Shown in pieces: positions 10,830 through 24,100 of a stretch of 64,000 nt of DNA. The notes beneath the pieces were generated by a model. The model was given only the letters and a program-made list of their open reading frames with translations, was not told where the DNA came from and did not search any database. The translations under genes were made by a program, and so were the position numbers. How positions within the stretch are numbered: the first letter of the stretch is position 1; each line of letters starts with the position of its first letter. The DNA comes from Anas platyrhynchos (taxonomy: Eukaryota > Chordata > Aves > Anseriformes > Anatidae): NCBI RefSeq assembly GCF_047663525.1, contig NC_092613.1, positions 4,055,501 through 4,119,500 on the forward strand. Direction: 5' to 3'.

Positions 10830-12738
10830 CATTGCCTCGAGCCTCTTGCAGCCAGTTGAGCAGTCAGCACGTGCAGCCGCGTGGCACACCTACTGAATAC
10901 CATGGAAAACCATCACCAAAGAGAAAAAAGTGTTCCTTTTAACTGAAAACAAAGCTTTTTCCTTTTCAAAGGTACCTCCTGCCGGGGCTTTCCAAAGGCA
11001 AGTCCAATTTGAAACCCAAAACCCAGCTTAAAGTAACGACCCGAGCAGCACTGTCTGTTTGCTGCCACACAATTCCCAATCTGATGTTAACCAGCTTGCA
11101 GAAATCCCTGTTCCGCCACACCAAAAACATATTCGGGAGATTTCCTAGAGCTGGACACAAACGATTTCAGCTCCACTCTGTTTAATTACACTTGGTACTT
11201 CCTCAGAGGGACGTCCACCTGCTTCTCGAGCTTTAAGCCTCAGTTAAAATCAGCGAGGAGGTGGGGAGCTGGCCAAGAGCTGCTGGAAAAAATCAAGCAG
11301 CGCTCACTGCAGGCATTATTTGCCCCGAGGTGTTGTCCTTTTTCTCCTGCTCCTGTGCTGGAGTCAACCGAGGAGAACAAACGCCAGCAGAGCAGCTCTC
11401 CAGCATCAGTTTCAGCCACCAGCTAATGTTTTACTGCTGCAGCAGGAATCCAAGCTCGCCTGTCAAACGCTTCCAAGGACGGAGATCCAGGTTTCTGTTT
11501 GTATTTTGAGGTTTAAAAGATAATCACGCTAAGCAGTGGTGTCTGAGTGCCAAACGCACTTCCCTTCTCCATTAAGGTCTCAAATAGGTTTCAAAATCCA
11601 GATGGCAGGATGCAAGTCCCCTGGACTAGGATTTAATCTCCACAATACGAGAGGAAACGAATCACTGCTGAAGGGTGGGAACGGCCCCGAGAGCTTCTCT
11701 GCAGCAAGCAGCACGCCTCCCTCTGCCCCCTGCTTTCTCACCGATCTGGCAACCTGAGGTTACACTTCAGTGCACAGAGAAATCCAGGATCGAGCGTTTC
11801 AGGAGCCAACAACCTTCTCCACGTGCCAAAGGCAGTGTCCTCACATGTGCGTGGATACATGCACAGCACAAGGAGCAGCGAGGGAAAAAGGAAACTTCTT
11901 CATGACTTTACCCCTAAGCAGCTGCAGAGGACACTGGAAGCTTCGTTTCCATCAGTCCCCCGGTGTGCCAAGAGATAATTAACAGAAGCCACTCCGAGCT
12001 TCAGCCTGTGCAGCACGAGGAGGGCTGGCATTTACCTCAGAACTGAGCTCAGAAAACTAAGATGAGAACGCACAACCTGCAGCGGCAGGGAGCCCTGCTG
12101 AGCTGGCTGTGAACTCGCAGGACATTGAATGGAAGCATCAGCGCCCCTCTGCTCTGCTCAAACACCCAGGAACACGCCAGGACCAAGCAGGATCGATGCT
12201 ATGCTGAAAGCACAAGAATATTATTCATGAACAGGAGCTGAGACACCGTAACATGGCTCAAAGGGTGAGTGCAGCCACTGCACGCCTCAAGGGAAGAGCT
12301 CCCCTAACGCACCCAGAAGCCCGAGCCCGACCCTACAGCTTGCACACCGCTGGCTTTTTAGCAGCTGCCCACGAACTCTGTGGGGTTTCAGCAAGCAGCA
12401 CCAGTCGCTACTGCAGAGCCCTCCTGTCACTAATGAAGGTAGGTTTGTTTGTCGGTCCCAAACCAAAATTAGCACAATTTGGGTAAAATCACCCTAGCGT
12501 GCAGCGCTGTCGGTTGCTACGGAAGAACCTCAGATGCTGAGGAAGACAGGAGTTGGGGTGCTGCAGGCAGATTTAGGTGGAACAGGACTAAGGCCCGTTC
12601 TGAACTCCACATCTATTGAATAAAAACTATTCCTACCCCAGAAGCTATTTCCAGTTAGGAAGGCATAACCTCAGTCACTCGATGGTACTGTGGTAACAGC
12701 ATCAATTCATGCCACATTGGAACACTTTCTTGGCACAA

Positions 12739-12744
12739 TTTATT
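12739..12744 (-). terminator. NUDT3: Candidate NUDT3 poly(A) signal
   Basis: AATAAA on the minus strand, about 2.3 kb after the stop codon, in an AT-rich context. Alternative hexamers lie at 13456-13461 and 13672-13677. The choice among them is not determinable here. Confidence 0.4.
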
Positions 12745-15011
12745 TTTCCGACCCAAACAAATAAGCCATTAGCAAGTCATTAACAATATTCTACCCTAAA
12801 TTGTCAGTTTAACAGCCCTGTAAAAACATTTTTTTTTTTAGTTTAAAAACAAAAAAGTGTGCATGCTATTGATATTAAAACTGCAGTTACTCTTTCCGGA
12901 GTACCAGCTGTTTTGTTGCAAAGCATTTCCAACATCCTAACCTGTACAGAAAAGACAAAAACTCAATCGAAGGCAGTAGATGGCTGTGTTAGGTACCACT
13001 CGCGGCTCGGTGACAGCGGACTGTTTGGATTTCTTGTACACTTCCAGATACGATATATTCAAGCCCTTTTGAAAGTTTGGTTCAGACCGATCAGCACAGA
13101 GCAAGGAAGTATTGTACATTCGTCTCTAAGTTGAAGTGAACTGAACTGGTGTAATTTAGGCTCGATTCCAGACGCTCCATTTCAAGCTACTTCTTGAATA
13201 ATGCCTCTCAGCTTTTTCTTATGCATGGTTTTTCATGTTAGCAATCACTGGCACTGCTTTTGGCCTGGCTACTCCACACCGATGAAAGCAGGGAGAACAA
13301 GAACAGGAACAGAATAGGATCTTAAAATGAACAGCTTCTTGCCAAACCAGCAAGGATACCATTCCCCCTCGTCCCAGGCTCCATGGATATTTCTATCAGA
13401 TTTTCATATGTTAAGCACTTCTTGGGAAGAGAGAAAAACTCTGGAACAGTGAGTATTTATTAGAATATTTTTTTGTTAAATAAAGAAGGAAAAAAAAAAA
13501 AAAGAGTACTGCAGATTTAATTTCACATCTTGGCTATGCTCTGACAAAGGAGAAGTTACTGAATCCAGCAACTACTTCTTGTCCCAAGCCAGGGATTAAT
13601 TAATGCCCCTCCCAAAACTTGTACCTGTCCCAACCCACCCCCCAGCCCCAACCCTTCCCATTTTATTTCTCAACTAGACAACACTGTTGGCAAATCAAGA
13701 CAGCATGAAACTTACATCAATAAAAACAGAACAAAACAAAAGTGAAGTGTGCCAATGCATCAGGGGAACTATCCTATTGAACGGTGTACTTCTCCAGCTA
13801 GCACTTCTGCTCGGGAGTCAGCTGTACCTTTCACGGAGGGAGAGTTTAAACATTCTGAGCACGCTCCACGGTGCAACTGCAAGTGCTGCAGAACCACAGG
13901 ACGAGAGACCGAACACCTGAATTTTTCCCCCCAGGACTCCTTTTTCAGGAATACACATGGTTATCCAGCCAAGGGTTCGTGCAGTAACACTCAGTGAGTA
14001 CAATCCGATGCTTTAGCACAAGTTACAATATCCAGTTCAGCACGGTATAAGGCATGTGGACAAGAAGAGACATCAGCAGAACGCAGCAGGATCAGCAGAA
14101 CAGCATTGGTGATCGACGCTCCAGTTTGTCAGACTTTGAGCCCGCTCCGAATCCCTGATTCCTACCACAGACAATTAAATTCATTTTCTGTCGTAGCGTT
14201 TCTGAGGCTATGTATTTTTGGCCGAGTGTTAAAAGCCCAACTCCTTTTGTTTCACTCTGATGTAAAAAGCAGAAACATTGGCGGAAGCTGTAGGAGAAGC
14301 AACTGAGCAGCAGGGATGTCTGCAGGTGATCAAAACTCTGCCCTCAACTTCAAGTGTCACTGCACTAAATCGGGGGATACTGAATGAGGAGTAAACTGGC
14401 CCAGCCAATAGCACTGTCACAGAACGTGTATTTAAAAAAAAAAAAGAAAAAAAAACAGAACAAAAGGCAAACAGATTAATTATGAACCTTTCTTTTCAGA
14501 AGCAGACCAGGATTAAAAAAATTCCCGCAAAATTAAAACGTTAGATTCTCCACCTAAAAAAAAGTTTATACATATGCGCTGAAAGTGACCACCACACAGG
14601 TCTGAACAGCACCTTACAGTACAGACTAAGACTTAAAGAGCTGATCTCACATTTGAAGTCTTTTAATTAAAAAAAAAAGTGGCTATGGCTGGGATGACAC
14701 GAACGGGACACTTCAGAACACAAGGCAGAGGCAAAATTGGCAGCCTCGCTCACCAGGCCATGGAAGCGGTGTAACGGGAAAGGGGCACTTCATGCACAAA
14801 ATGTATTTTACAAAATACATATCCAAAAAGCAAAAAAGCCAACAAAAAAAATCCCACCTTGCACTAAATTGCAGCACTCTTAACACTTGCTCTGCCACAG
14901 ACTGCTGCCCATGCCTTGTTTGATAGAGGAGGCATGTGAAAAAGGGGAGGGGGGAGGGAAATCCATGTTTCAGTCTGGTTTTCAAAATTGCTCTCCTAGG
15001 GACGTCTTCAG

Positions 15012-15181
15012 TCATCTGATGTCAGACACAGAGCTCTCAGAGTACGTCGTGGTCATGACTGGAGTGCCGTTGTTTGCCAAACAACCTTGCCTCAAGGTTT
15101 CAAAATACGAGGCCTGCACCGGTTTATGATACTGCAGAACTTTTATGGCATCTTCTATCTTAAACCATTCCCTTTTCCTTC
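15012..15181 (-). CDS. NUDT3: NUDT3 exon 5 coding part
   Basis: Residues 114-169 and TGA (15014-15012). It runs from RKREWFKIEDAIKVLQYHKP to a Ser/Thr-rich tail ending SSVSDIR. The acceptor is CTACCCGCAG. Confidence 0.96.
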
Positions 15182-18100
15182 CTGCGGGTAGAAAGAAAAA
15201 TCAGTAGATGCAACAAAACTGTTATCTCCTCTACACTGATCAGCTTTCGATCATCGTCACACGCGCTAGTGCTGCAAGAATCGTTTCAGCCCGTAACAAA
15301 GCAGCAGTTCCAAAGGCACCGGGAAATTCTCTGTGTTCTGTGATCTCGAGGGCCGCCCACTCCAAACACCGCATCAAAGGCTCCTTTATCCCCGTGACAG
15401 GTATCTGTTTGGAGCAGTACATCCCCTGCCCCATCACACTGGTATTGCATTTCCTAATTTACAAAAAAACTTTTTTTTTTTTACCCCACTTCTGCCATTC
15501 CTGTTCAAGCCAGATACTCGTTTCAGAACAACCCGTGACAACACGCACCAACTACCACCCAATTTCCAACACTTTCCACGTGGCTTCACTCTCAGTGGGC
15601 AGCGCTCATTTCTTACTCTGTTGGTAAAACCATTTCTGAACTCAGCCCAAGGAAAGTGAAGCTACAGGTGCTGCAGTGCTATTGGCAAACCCTGCGTGGA
15701 ACAACAGGTTCGTTTTCATTTAGGAATCTGATTTAAATGCAAAGATTTCTAAAAGAGAACTGGGAATGATTGATCCACACTGCCCACATGCATTTTCTTC
15801 TGGCTTTAGAAAGGATGCTCTTCATGCTCTTTGCCTAGGATTGTACAGTGCAAGAATTAAACCCAAAGCTGCTGTAGAGGCAGCCGTACAGCTGCAATGA
15901 CTTCTCCTGGGCCACAGACTGAAGGCAGCAATTTGACCCCAACTTTTTCCCCAAGCAACCAGAGGACATGATACTGCAGCTTTTCTCGACCGCTCTCCCA
16001 AGGACTGCAGCTCCCAGGGGGACGCCGCGCTGGCGTTTCGTCTGCATCGAACCCGTTGATGCCAGCAAGCATGAGGGACTTACCAATATTGACAGAGTCC
16101 TCCCAGTCTTCCAATACTTCTGTGACAATAAGTACGTAAACATATGTCCTGTGTTTCCTGTCCCGATTCTGGAAGGCAAAGTGGACAGGATAACGACAAG
16201 GCTACCGAAAGAGAAAAGGTGATGGCACATGGGCACAGCGACTACAGGTTGTGCTGCCTACAGCAGCTCTGATGCTGCCACGCCTGAAGAGAGGTTTCTC
16301 TCACAGTGTAATTAGTTCTTAGCTACTAAAAATGGTGCATTTTAAAGGACTGGTCTGAAAATATTAATAGGGTTGCAGCCAGAAAGTCTAGCTCCTAATC
16401 TGCAAGACAGTATTTGGTGGATGGGAATGGTTACAGCTCAGTTCCTCAGCTGGAAAAAAAAAAAAAGCACAGGGAATATTTTCATCTGTTTTACACAACT
16501 GAAATAGTGAGATAACCGCTGTGAAGAGTGCTCAAGGTGCCTGGTGCCCCTTGAGGATGCACCTGACCAGCACTCACTGCGCTCCTAACAGCAGCGCACA
16601 CCCCTCTCCAAATTGCAGAGGCCAGTTTGGTAGCTGCCTACTGCAGGTGCTGAAAGACTGAGGGCCACTGATCCCCCCGTGATAGGTGGCTTTTTTTTGG
16701 CAGCAAGGAAGGTATGAAGGCACTGAAATATTCGCTGGTGCACTGGATTACTATTAGTAACTCCAAATGAAACTGCAGATGATCAATGCCACTGAAAAGC
16801 TCAGTTTTTATTTAAGCAAGGAGTTTGAATTTTTTCTCCAAACCAGTTATCTGGCTTCCTTCACAACGAGCTGGGCAGTGCCTTTTCCTCCAAAAGGATT
16901 TTATACATTAAAACTTTACAACCCCAACCACGTCTCAAACTTACCTCAAAAATTCCCACTAATCTTCCTAACGTCCCTTTCACTCCAGCCTATGGAGAGT
17001 TCAAAGAGAAAAGAAAGGCTTTAGCGACAGCTCAGGACAGATTTCCTCATTTGTTGTGCAGGAGCAGTTCCTTCAGGACAGGAAGCAAACACTGTAATTC
17101 AGTTAGTCTGAGAACAACATGGTCACAGGAGAAACGACAAATGTATCGTGAGCTCTAACCACGCAGGCATTCACAGCACTTCTTCTCTTTTTTTGTATTC
17201 GAACCATTTTGGATTCGGTCTGGAGGAAAAAAAAAGTGTGGTTTTTTTCTTCTTACAAGTTACTAACATAACCTGAACGACCACCACCATCTCTAAGGTT
17301 AGCCTAAACGTGGATAAAATTTGCTCTGGTGTTTAGCAGTTCTACCTATGCAAAATTGCAGCTTAAGAAAATGCCTTTAAAGCACATATAAGACATTCCC
17401 CTACACTACCAAAGCAACATGACAGCTTCGAGGATTTTCGGGGCATCCTCCATCCGCATGAGCAAACAGAAGCAAACATAAAACACTTGCAAAGCGGTAA
17501 GGTGAGCTCCCTCACAGCAACATGACGCGTTTTGATACACCACAAAACTCAGTTACCCATTGAAGGAAGGCTTCTGAATCAATGCAGAGACAAATCAAGA
17601 AGAGATCTAAGCAGCAGGCACGAATGCAAAATGCCAGCCCACTCTCCTGCCCCTAGACCCCTCCTTTTTTTCCAATAATTTACATTCCCTCCTTTGTGCA
17701 GCTGTAAATGGTCGGAGCTCGAGTGCTCCAGAGAAGATGACACTTTGCTCCATGACTTACTTGGTCTGAAGCAATGCACACAACCTGGCACACAACCCAG
17801 CCACGTCTGGAAGGTAAATTCACTGCCATCTTCGGCAGCTGGAACACATCCTGAGCAGCTCAGGAAAACAGTGTTCCTGCAGCCTGGGTATCCAGACCTG
17901 AGCATGTCAGACTTTTTATTTTCTTTAAAAAAAAAGTTATTTGAGTGAGGAGAGCTATATACTTGATACAAATTCTCTGTCCTAAGCGGCCAAGATACTG
18001 CGTTCTGCTTGTTCAGCTACTAAGCAGCTGCTGTACAGTCACATGCTTTCAGGAAGGGAGACCTTTCATTAATTAAAGGCTACGTAAGCTCCTGTTAAAT

Positions 18101-21100
18101 GAGCACGGCTAGCAGAACCACACTGCCAGAGTGCACATCGCTCTTGCTTCTAACAATAGCTGGTGGCAGGGCCACCCCGAGAGAGGAAAGGGCTTTGGGG
18201 CTCCCACTGCTACCAGCACCCACAGAACCCAACTCCACCCTGCAAGGCGCTGCCTGACCTCTGCTTCTAGGAAGCAGCTTCTCAGCCGAACCTTTTCTGT
18301 TGTTTTTGGATGCAAAATGCGTCATCTCGCTGGTAGTTCTTACGTCCTGCTCAGCCCATAGGTGGGCCACTGCCTATTAACCACCGGGCTATTTCTGGAG
18401 TCAAAGAGCAATTCCGTGAAGGTCACCGCACGCGTGTGCGCGCACCAGGGGCAGATAACTGGTTCTGACCTTTGCAGGCGAGCGATTTTACCTCATCTGC
18501 AGAGCTGCCGCTGCTAACCTGGACTGATCTCTCGCAGGAGTGAACTGGACAGCAAATGCTGCAAAAGAATTTCATTCAAAGAACACAACTCCTTAAGCAA
18601 TCTCAAATGCTGTTTTTTTTTTTTTAAAAAAAAGATAAGCAGTCCTATCAGTTAGCTAGCAATAACAAAGAGGAACGCAAGGCTTCCACCTTCTCAACAT
18701 GCATACATCAATATATTAAAAAGTGAAGTGTAATCAGCTATTTTAGGTAAATAACGATCTTAAGCCAGTTTTCTCTACTTGTTCCTGAAGGTTATTGATT
18801 AACACTGATTCATATTAATGAATTTCCGCTCTCGTTCCTCACCTGCAGAGGCACTGAACCAAAAGCCAGCGATTTTGGGATTGTTTAGCAAACTCTCCTA
18901 CCTGACTAGAGACAAATTTATCTCCGGGCAACTACCCAGCCTGGAAACGAAGCAGGAATACTGCACGACCAGCATCCCAAGCAGCTTATTCCCAGCTCTA
19001 AAAGCATGCTTGAACGAATACAGGCAGGAGGAGCCCTGCCTGGTGTTCTGGTTAAGCCAAGAGGTGAGCAAAATAATGCTGCCTGCAAACCAAGATCCTC
19101 CTTCTCCATTCTGCCCAGCTGTATTCACCCAAAAAAGCAGGAACAGCGATTCCAAGACAAATGTGCTGAAGGAAAAATCACACCGAATTATTATTACGAC
19201 TCAAAGAAGTGCCCGAGTTTCCTTCAGATATGAATTTACCACACGCAGTAGCAGGCGGCAACGTAAATGGATCGATTCCAACGAACTTCAGTTTGGCCAT
19301 GACAGAAGTGAGAAACACCAAAGCCTTTAGGGCTGGAAAGCACATCAACCATGAAATCCTCCAGTCCAGTGGCTCTAGAACCCAAATTTACTGGTACCAT
19401 GAGTTTTCAAAACTTAGAGGACACATCCAACCCGGGCTGAGTTACGCCAGTCCCTGACACAGCACTTAACCCGCACACCACAAGCCCAAATCCCTACAGT
19501 CATGGCTTTGTTTAAGGGCACAAGGGAACACGAAGCAGAACTCGGTCTCCCACTAGTTTCTAACAAAGTTGCCTAAGATACCAGAGTTAAATATCTGTGG
19601 CTGTTATCACCAAAGCAAGCCAGATAACGACCAGCACAACTGCTCTTGGAGCATGCTGCCTTGTCACTTCTCTAGGGGCCACCCCTCAGCACCTTCCCTG
19701 GCTGCAGGACAAGGAGCATTTTCTTGGAAAGTTGGATGTGCAGTCACAGGCTCATCCAGGACTGGAACTGGATCTAAGTCTTAATTTGCACCAGATGACT
19801 CTGGAATTTCTCCTCGGTAGTAAACGCATCGGGAATCCTCTGCCCTGACAGGCCTGGCAGAAGCAGCACAATTTATTTGGGCTCTGGTTCCCCCACCAAG
19901 CACTGGAAGTAGCGCACATGGAGCCTGTGCTGCCATCCTCAGGATCCACACGCGTCCTCAGAGGGGCAGGAAAGCAGCAGCAGCTGTTCCACCTGGAGGT
20001 GTGAGAATACAGTGAATAAACCGAGTGACAGAATCCCCGGGAAGAGGCACGCTCCTAAAAGGAGACAGAGCTCACGAAGCCAGCTTCACATCCCCTGCTC
20101 CGAGCACACAGAGGACCCGAATCAGCTTCCAGTCCTAACGTAGCCCCAACTGCAAGGAGAGGCAGGCTTAGCAAGAGCGTGCGAGTGTCAGCAACACCCA
20201 GCTGCCCCAAACAGCGCCCGACTTCAATCCCCTGCCGCACGCCCCGAGGGGAGGGCTGGGCGTTCAGGACAAGGAACAAAAATCTAGAGGAAATGAAGCT
20301 TTACTAGTTCTGCTGCTCGTGGAACAACTTGTTTTAATAAAGAAAAATTACTGAAGACATCCAAGAACAGCAGGTTCAGGTTTCAAAGCTGAAAATAAGT
20401 TCGGGTCAGATGCAAAAAGCAGCCTGCAGCAACACCATCTGTTCCTAGGGACAGCTTTTATTTCCTTCCATCTGAGCTAAGGAAAATGTGGGTTGGAATT
20501 TCAGCTATTTTACTTTGCTCTATTAGGCTCAAAGCCTGCATCTACTATAGATTACTGCTGGGCCAGAGGACTGTGGTAAAACACCCAAATCTTTGCTCTA
20601 GCACTTGCAGCACTGAAGGCAGTAAATCACACCCAGGACTGCTAGCTTAGACAAGTCCCAAAGACACCAATTACAGCAACTAGGCAAAATTTCTTCCTTG
20701 TGCCTCAGAGAGGGTTATACCTCCCCACCTAACCCTTTCCTGCAATACGACCAACACTCTCTCACATTTATGAGGTATCCTAACAGACCGAAGAGCTCCC
20801 AAACATTGCACTCATTTTTCTGAGGTCCGAGCACACAAGGCAGCAGGCAGTAGTGAACTCGGTCTGTTTGCGCTGAACATTCCTCAATCTACGAAGAGTT
20901 TAAAGCAATCACCTCAGTCATTCATTCATTCATGGTCCCTGACGTGGGATTTCCAAGAAAAATAAAGATATGGGGCTTCCTATCTTTCCTTCTTCCCTAG
21001 CACTGAAAGATGTCATTATTCATACCCTACATCACACCCAAAACACATGAAACGGATCAGATTATTTATAAAACACATTTAAGAGGAAAACTACTGTCTA

Positions 21101-24100
21101 GCGACCAGATCAAAGTGCTGGCATGACGGACGAGTTCTGATACCGGCATCAATTGCCTGTTTGATCACAGATGAGGCACAACTTATCTGGCTTCTGGTTC
21201 CCATGAAGAAAGCATGACTAACACGCTCATAGCTTTATAGAACTTGACATTTGCTAAGTATTTAAAGGTCAGGATGTGAAAGATGCTAGAAGTGCAAAAT
21301 TAAATGCCTTTGGGTTTAACAGATGAATGTGGAGGCTTTCTTCAAAGTCGCTCCGTAATAAGTTTAATTTAAGGCATCTATTTCTAAAACACGTTCCTCA
21401 CCAGTTGCTCACACCCATAAAAAAAACCCTTACTCCCAACATGAAATTAATTTTGGGGAGAGAATGCAACAGCAAAAAAATCCAAGAATGAAGACAACTA
21501 TACTACATTGGTACTATTCTTTTAAAAGGCCACATCATTTTCCTAGAAGGGGAACCTTACAACATACCTGGCGTTCGCAGCCTTCTAAAGACTGACTACT
21601 TAATTTTTCAACAATTTGTCAGAAATAAGCAGTTTTACCCTGAAACACTGCTCTCATTCAGAGCCAGCCTACTTGTCTACTGCTGCTTTGCCTAGAAAGA
21701 ATGTTCAAGACCTCCGTCACTTCGCATTTCATGCAGACAATGGTGAGCGTGACAAGTGTTGGTACCTGTCTGCTTTAATACATCTGCTGGCACAGCTTAC
21801 TGTAGATAAGGACTGCCTCAAACTAGGACAAGGACTAACCAGCTGGGACAAAGGGATCGCAGGTTTCACTCAGAATTAACGTTTTATTTTCAGCACAGCA
21901 ATGTCAAAATTCTGAAAAGCAAGGAGGGAAAAAGTCAGATTCCTCTAAGTGCTGATCGCTGCAGCAATCACACGTACAGGCTCAAACACACACACGGTGG
22001 AATTAAGAGTGAATGCAGAAGTTAAAATTCTTAGTTTGGGGGAAGCGTGCTTTAAAAAAGAAAATGCATACCATGCAGAAAGAATGAATTGAGAAAAGCC
22101 AGCCTATTGTCATCTTCAAAGACCACAAGCAACTGAAAGGGTAATGAGTCCTTCCAGCTCCTCCAACTGGCTCTTATTAAAATGGAAAAGGCATACCAAA
22201 GGCAGCGAAAGAAAGCCTGCAAACTTCTTCCATAGCTTTGGTCAGCACAAGAGCCACCTTCTTTCAGGATAAAAGTTCCTGCGTGTTCACAGGCACAGGG
22301 GACGTGGGATTTTCTCTCTTCCAACACAAGCAGCAGAACCCATCTGCTCAACAAAGCTGGGGCCTCCTCGTGACCACCAGACATACCTGGCCCAGGAGAG
22401 GAGCTCAGAGCTCAAACCTACAGGGAAAGCAGCCTCTGCTGCAACCTCCCCGAAAAAGCCTAGGCTCATGTGAAAGGTTGAACAGGGATTAACAGCCTAA
22501 CTCACACCAGCAAGCTCCAGCTAGCACGCACACCAGTTGCCCAGCAAGCAGCCTCCTAAAACCACCGCCCTGCCAAATCGATAGCACGAGCTGGGAAACT
22601 GGGTGCACGAGTCCTTTCCAGCAGCACAGCTGCAGCAGAGCAAACATTCCCCTCCTGCACGCACATTCCCCAGCAACATTTTACAGTAAACAGCTCGCCG
22701 AGCTGAAGGCGGTTGATGCACATTCTAATTCGGTGGACGCAGCACGAGCGGAGTCCTGGAACACAAACACATTTGAGGAAGGTTGTGCACAAATAAAAGC
22801 TGGCCCCTGTTTTCCACCTGTGTCAGCTAGCCTAATCATCATCAGCTGCAGGAGAGCTCGGGTAATTTTATACACGACAGGCTGCTCGTCTGCAGGCCAC
22901 TTGTTGGAAGGCTGTTATTTATTATAGGTTTGGATGGCCGTGTTTCAGCCTCCCACCCTGCACTCACATCAAACAGGGCTCGGTGCCGCGAGGCGAGGGG
23001 CTCTGGGCGTCCTGCTGCCTTGGGAGCTGCTCACTGCTGGTCGAGCGGCATTGGAGCAGAGAGGCACTTCGCTGGGAATGACTCAACCCTGCCAGGCTGC
23101 CACAGTTTGAATTACATTCTCATTCGGCACCAGTCCACGTGAGCGAGGGAACACCAGCTGAGTGAGAGGGGATTATCTCAGCCAGCCCAAACCAGTTTCT
23201 TCGCTGCAGATTGAGCCCGTGCCAAGGCTTCCTTTCAGCCACTGAGCTGTCATGGAAAGAGAGCAACTCTTCCAAGCTCTGCGCTGCCTGAGAAAGGGAG
23301 GGTCGATACAGATTTATTTTAGGGATGTGAAAGGCGAAGCCACGCATCTCCTGAATGAACCTTGGACTTCTGCAGCAAATAATTTAATTATTAACAACGA
23401 TTAGGCTGTAATAAATTAAATATCGTAATTAAAACACTTCTGTTGTTCTGGTTAAACTCACTTTGGCTTGATTACTGAGTTACTAAAAAAGCCAGAGCTG
23501 TACTACAAGCTGGAAACACAATTTGCAAGCAGCAATCCACAGGACTAGAGAGACCTAAAAAAAGAAAGTCGCTGTGTCGCTTCATAGCTTTCTGATAAAC
23601 TGCTGGATTATAAAAGCATCCCAAGAGAAACACGCAGCTCAGGAGCTGCCACATTAAGGCCAAATATCAAACATTGTTAGAAAGCAACAGGTATGGCCAA
23701 GTATTTTGCGGGGGGAACTTGACAGACAAGACAAATAGAGCAGCTACTGGGGAAACTTCCTTCCAACTCCCATCAATTTGCTCTTTATTTCTGTTCTACA
23801 GCACAAAGATTTATAACCCTCTTGAAAGCATTTTAATCCTTCCTTATGTAACTAGGAACCTACTTGGTCATCCATACATAACCAGTTAATCGTTTCTGAA
23901 TCCATGCATCCCTCCAACTCGATAATATTCAGTTCTAAAGACCAATTTTACATCCAGTGTAATCAACTACCATTCACTGACTTGAAAATCCTTTACAAAA
24001 AATGTTCTTCCAGCTTTACAAGAAGCACACACCTTCTCCATACAGTTCAACGTGTGCTGCTATTTGACCCCATTTCTGAAACAGCTCCAATTCAAAAACA

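Larger units (their letters stand above)
6970..15011 (-). other. NUDT3: NUDT3 3'UTR and downstream region
   Basis: No coding sequence is recognised here. Minus-strand AATAAA hexamers, in transcript order, lie at 13677-13672, 13461-13456, 12744-12739 and, far away, 6975-6970. The AT-rich, A/T-run-bearing segment 12.7-15.0 kb looks like a 3'UTR of about 2.3 kb. The remainder to 7.0 kb is either a very long 3'UTR isoform or intergenic DNA; sequence alone cannot decide. Confidence 0.5.

Noticed and set aside
17190-17225. tRNA B-box-like GGTTCGAATA on the minus strand
   Set aside because: No A box, acceptor stem or cloverleaf around it.
23905-23945. CTCCAACTCGATAATATTCAG, similar to a CR1 3' end
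   Set aside because: Too short and diverged to separate from chance.
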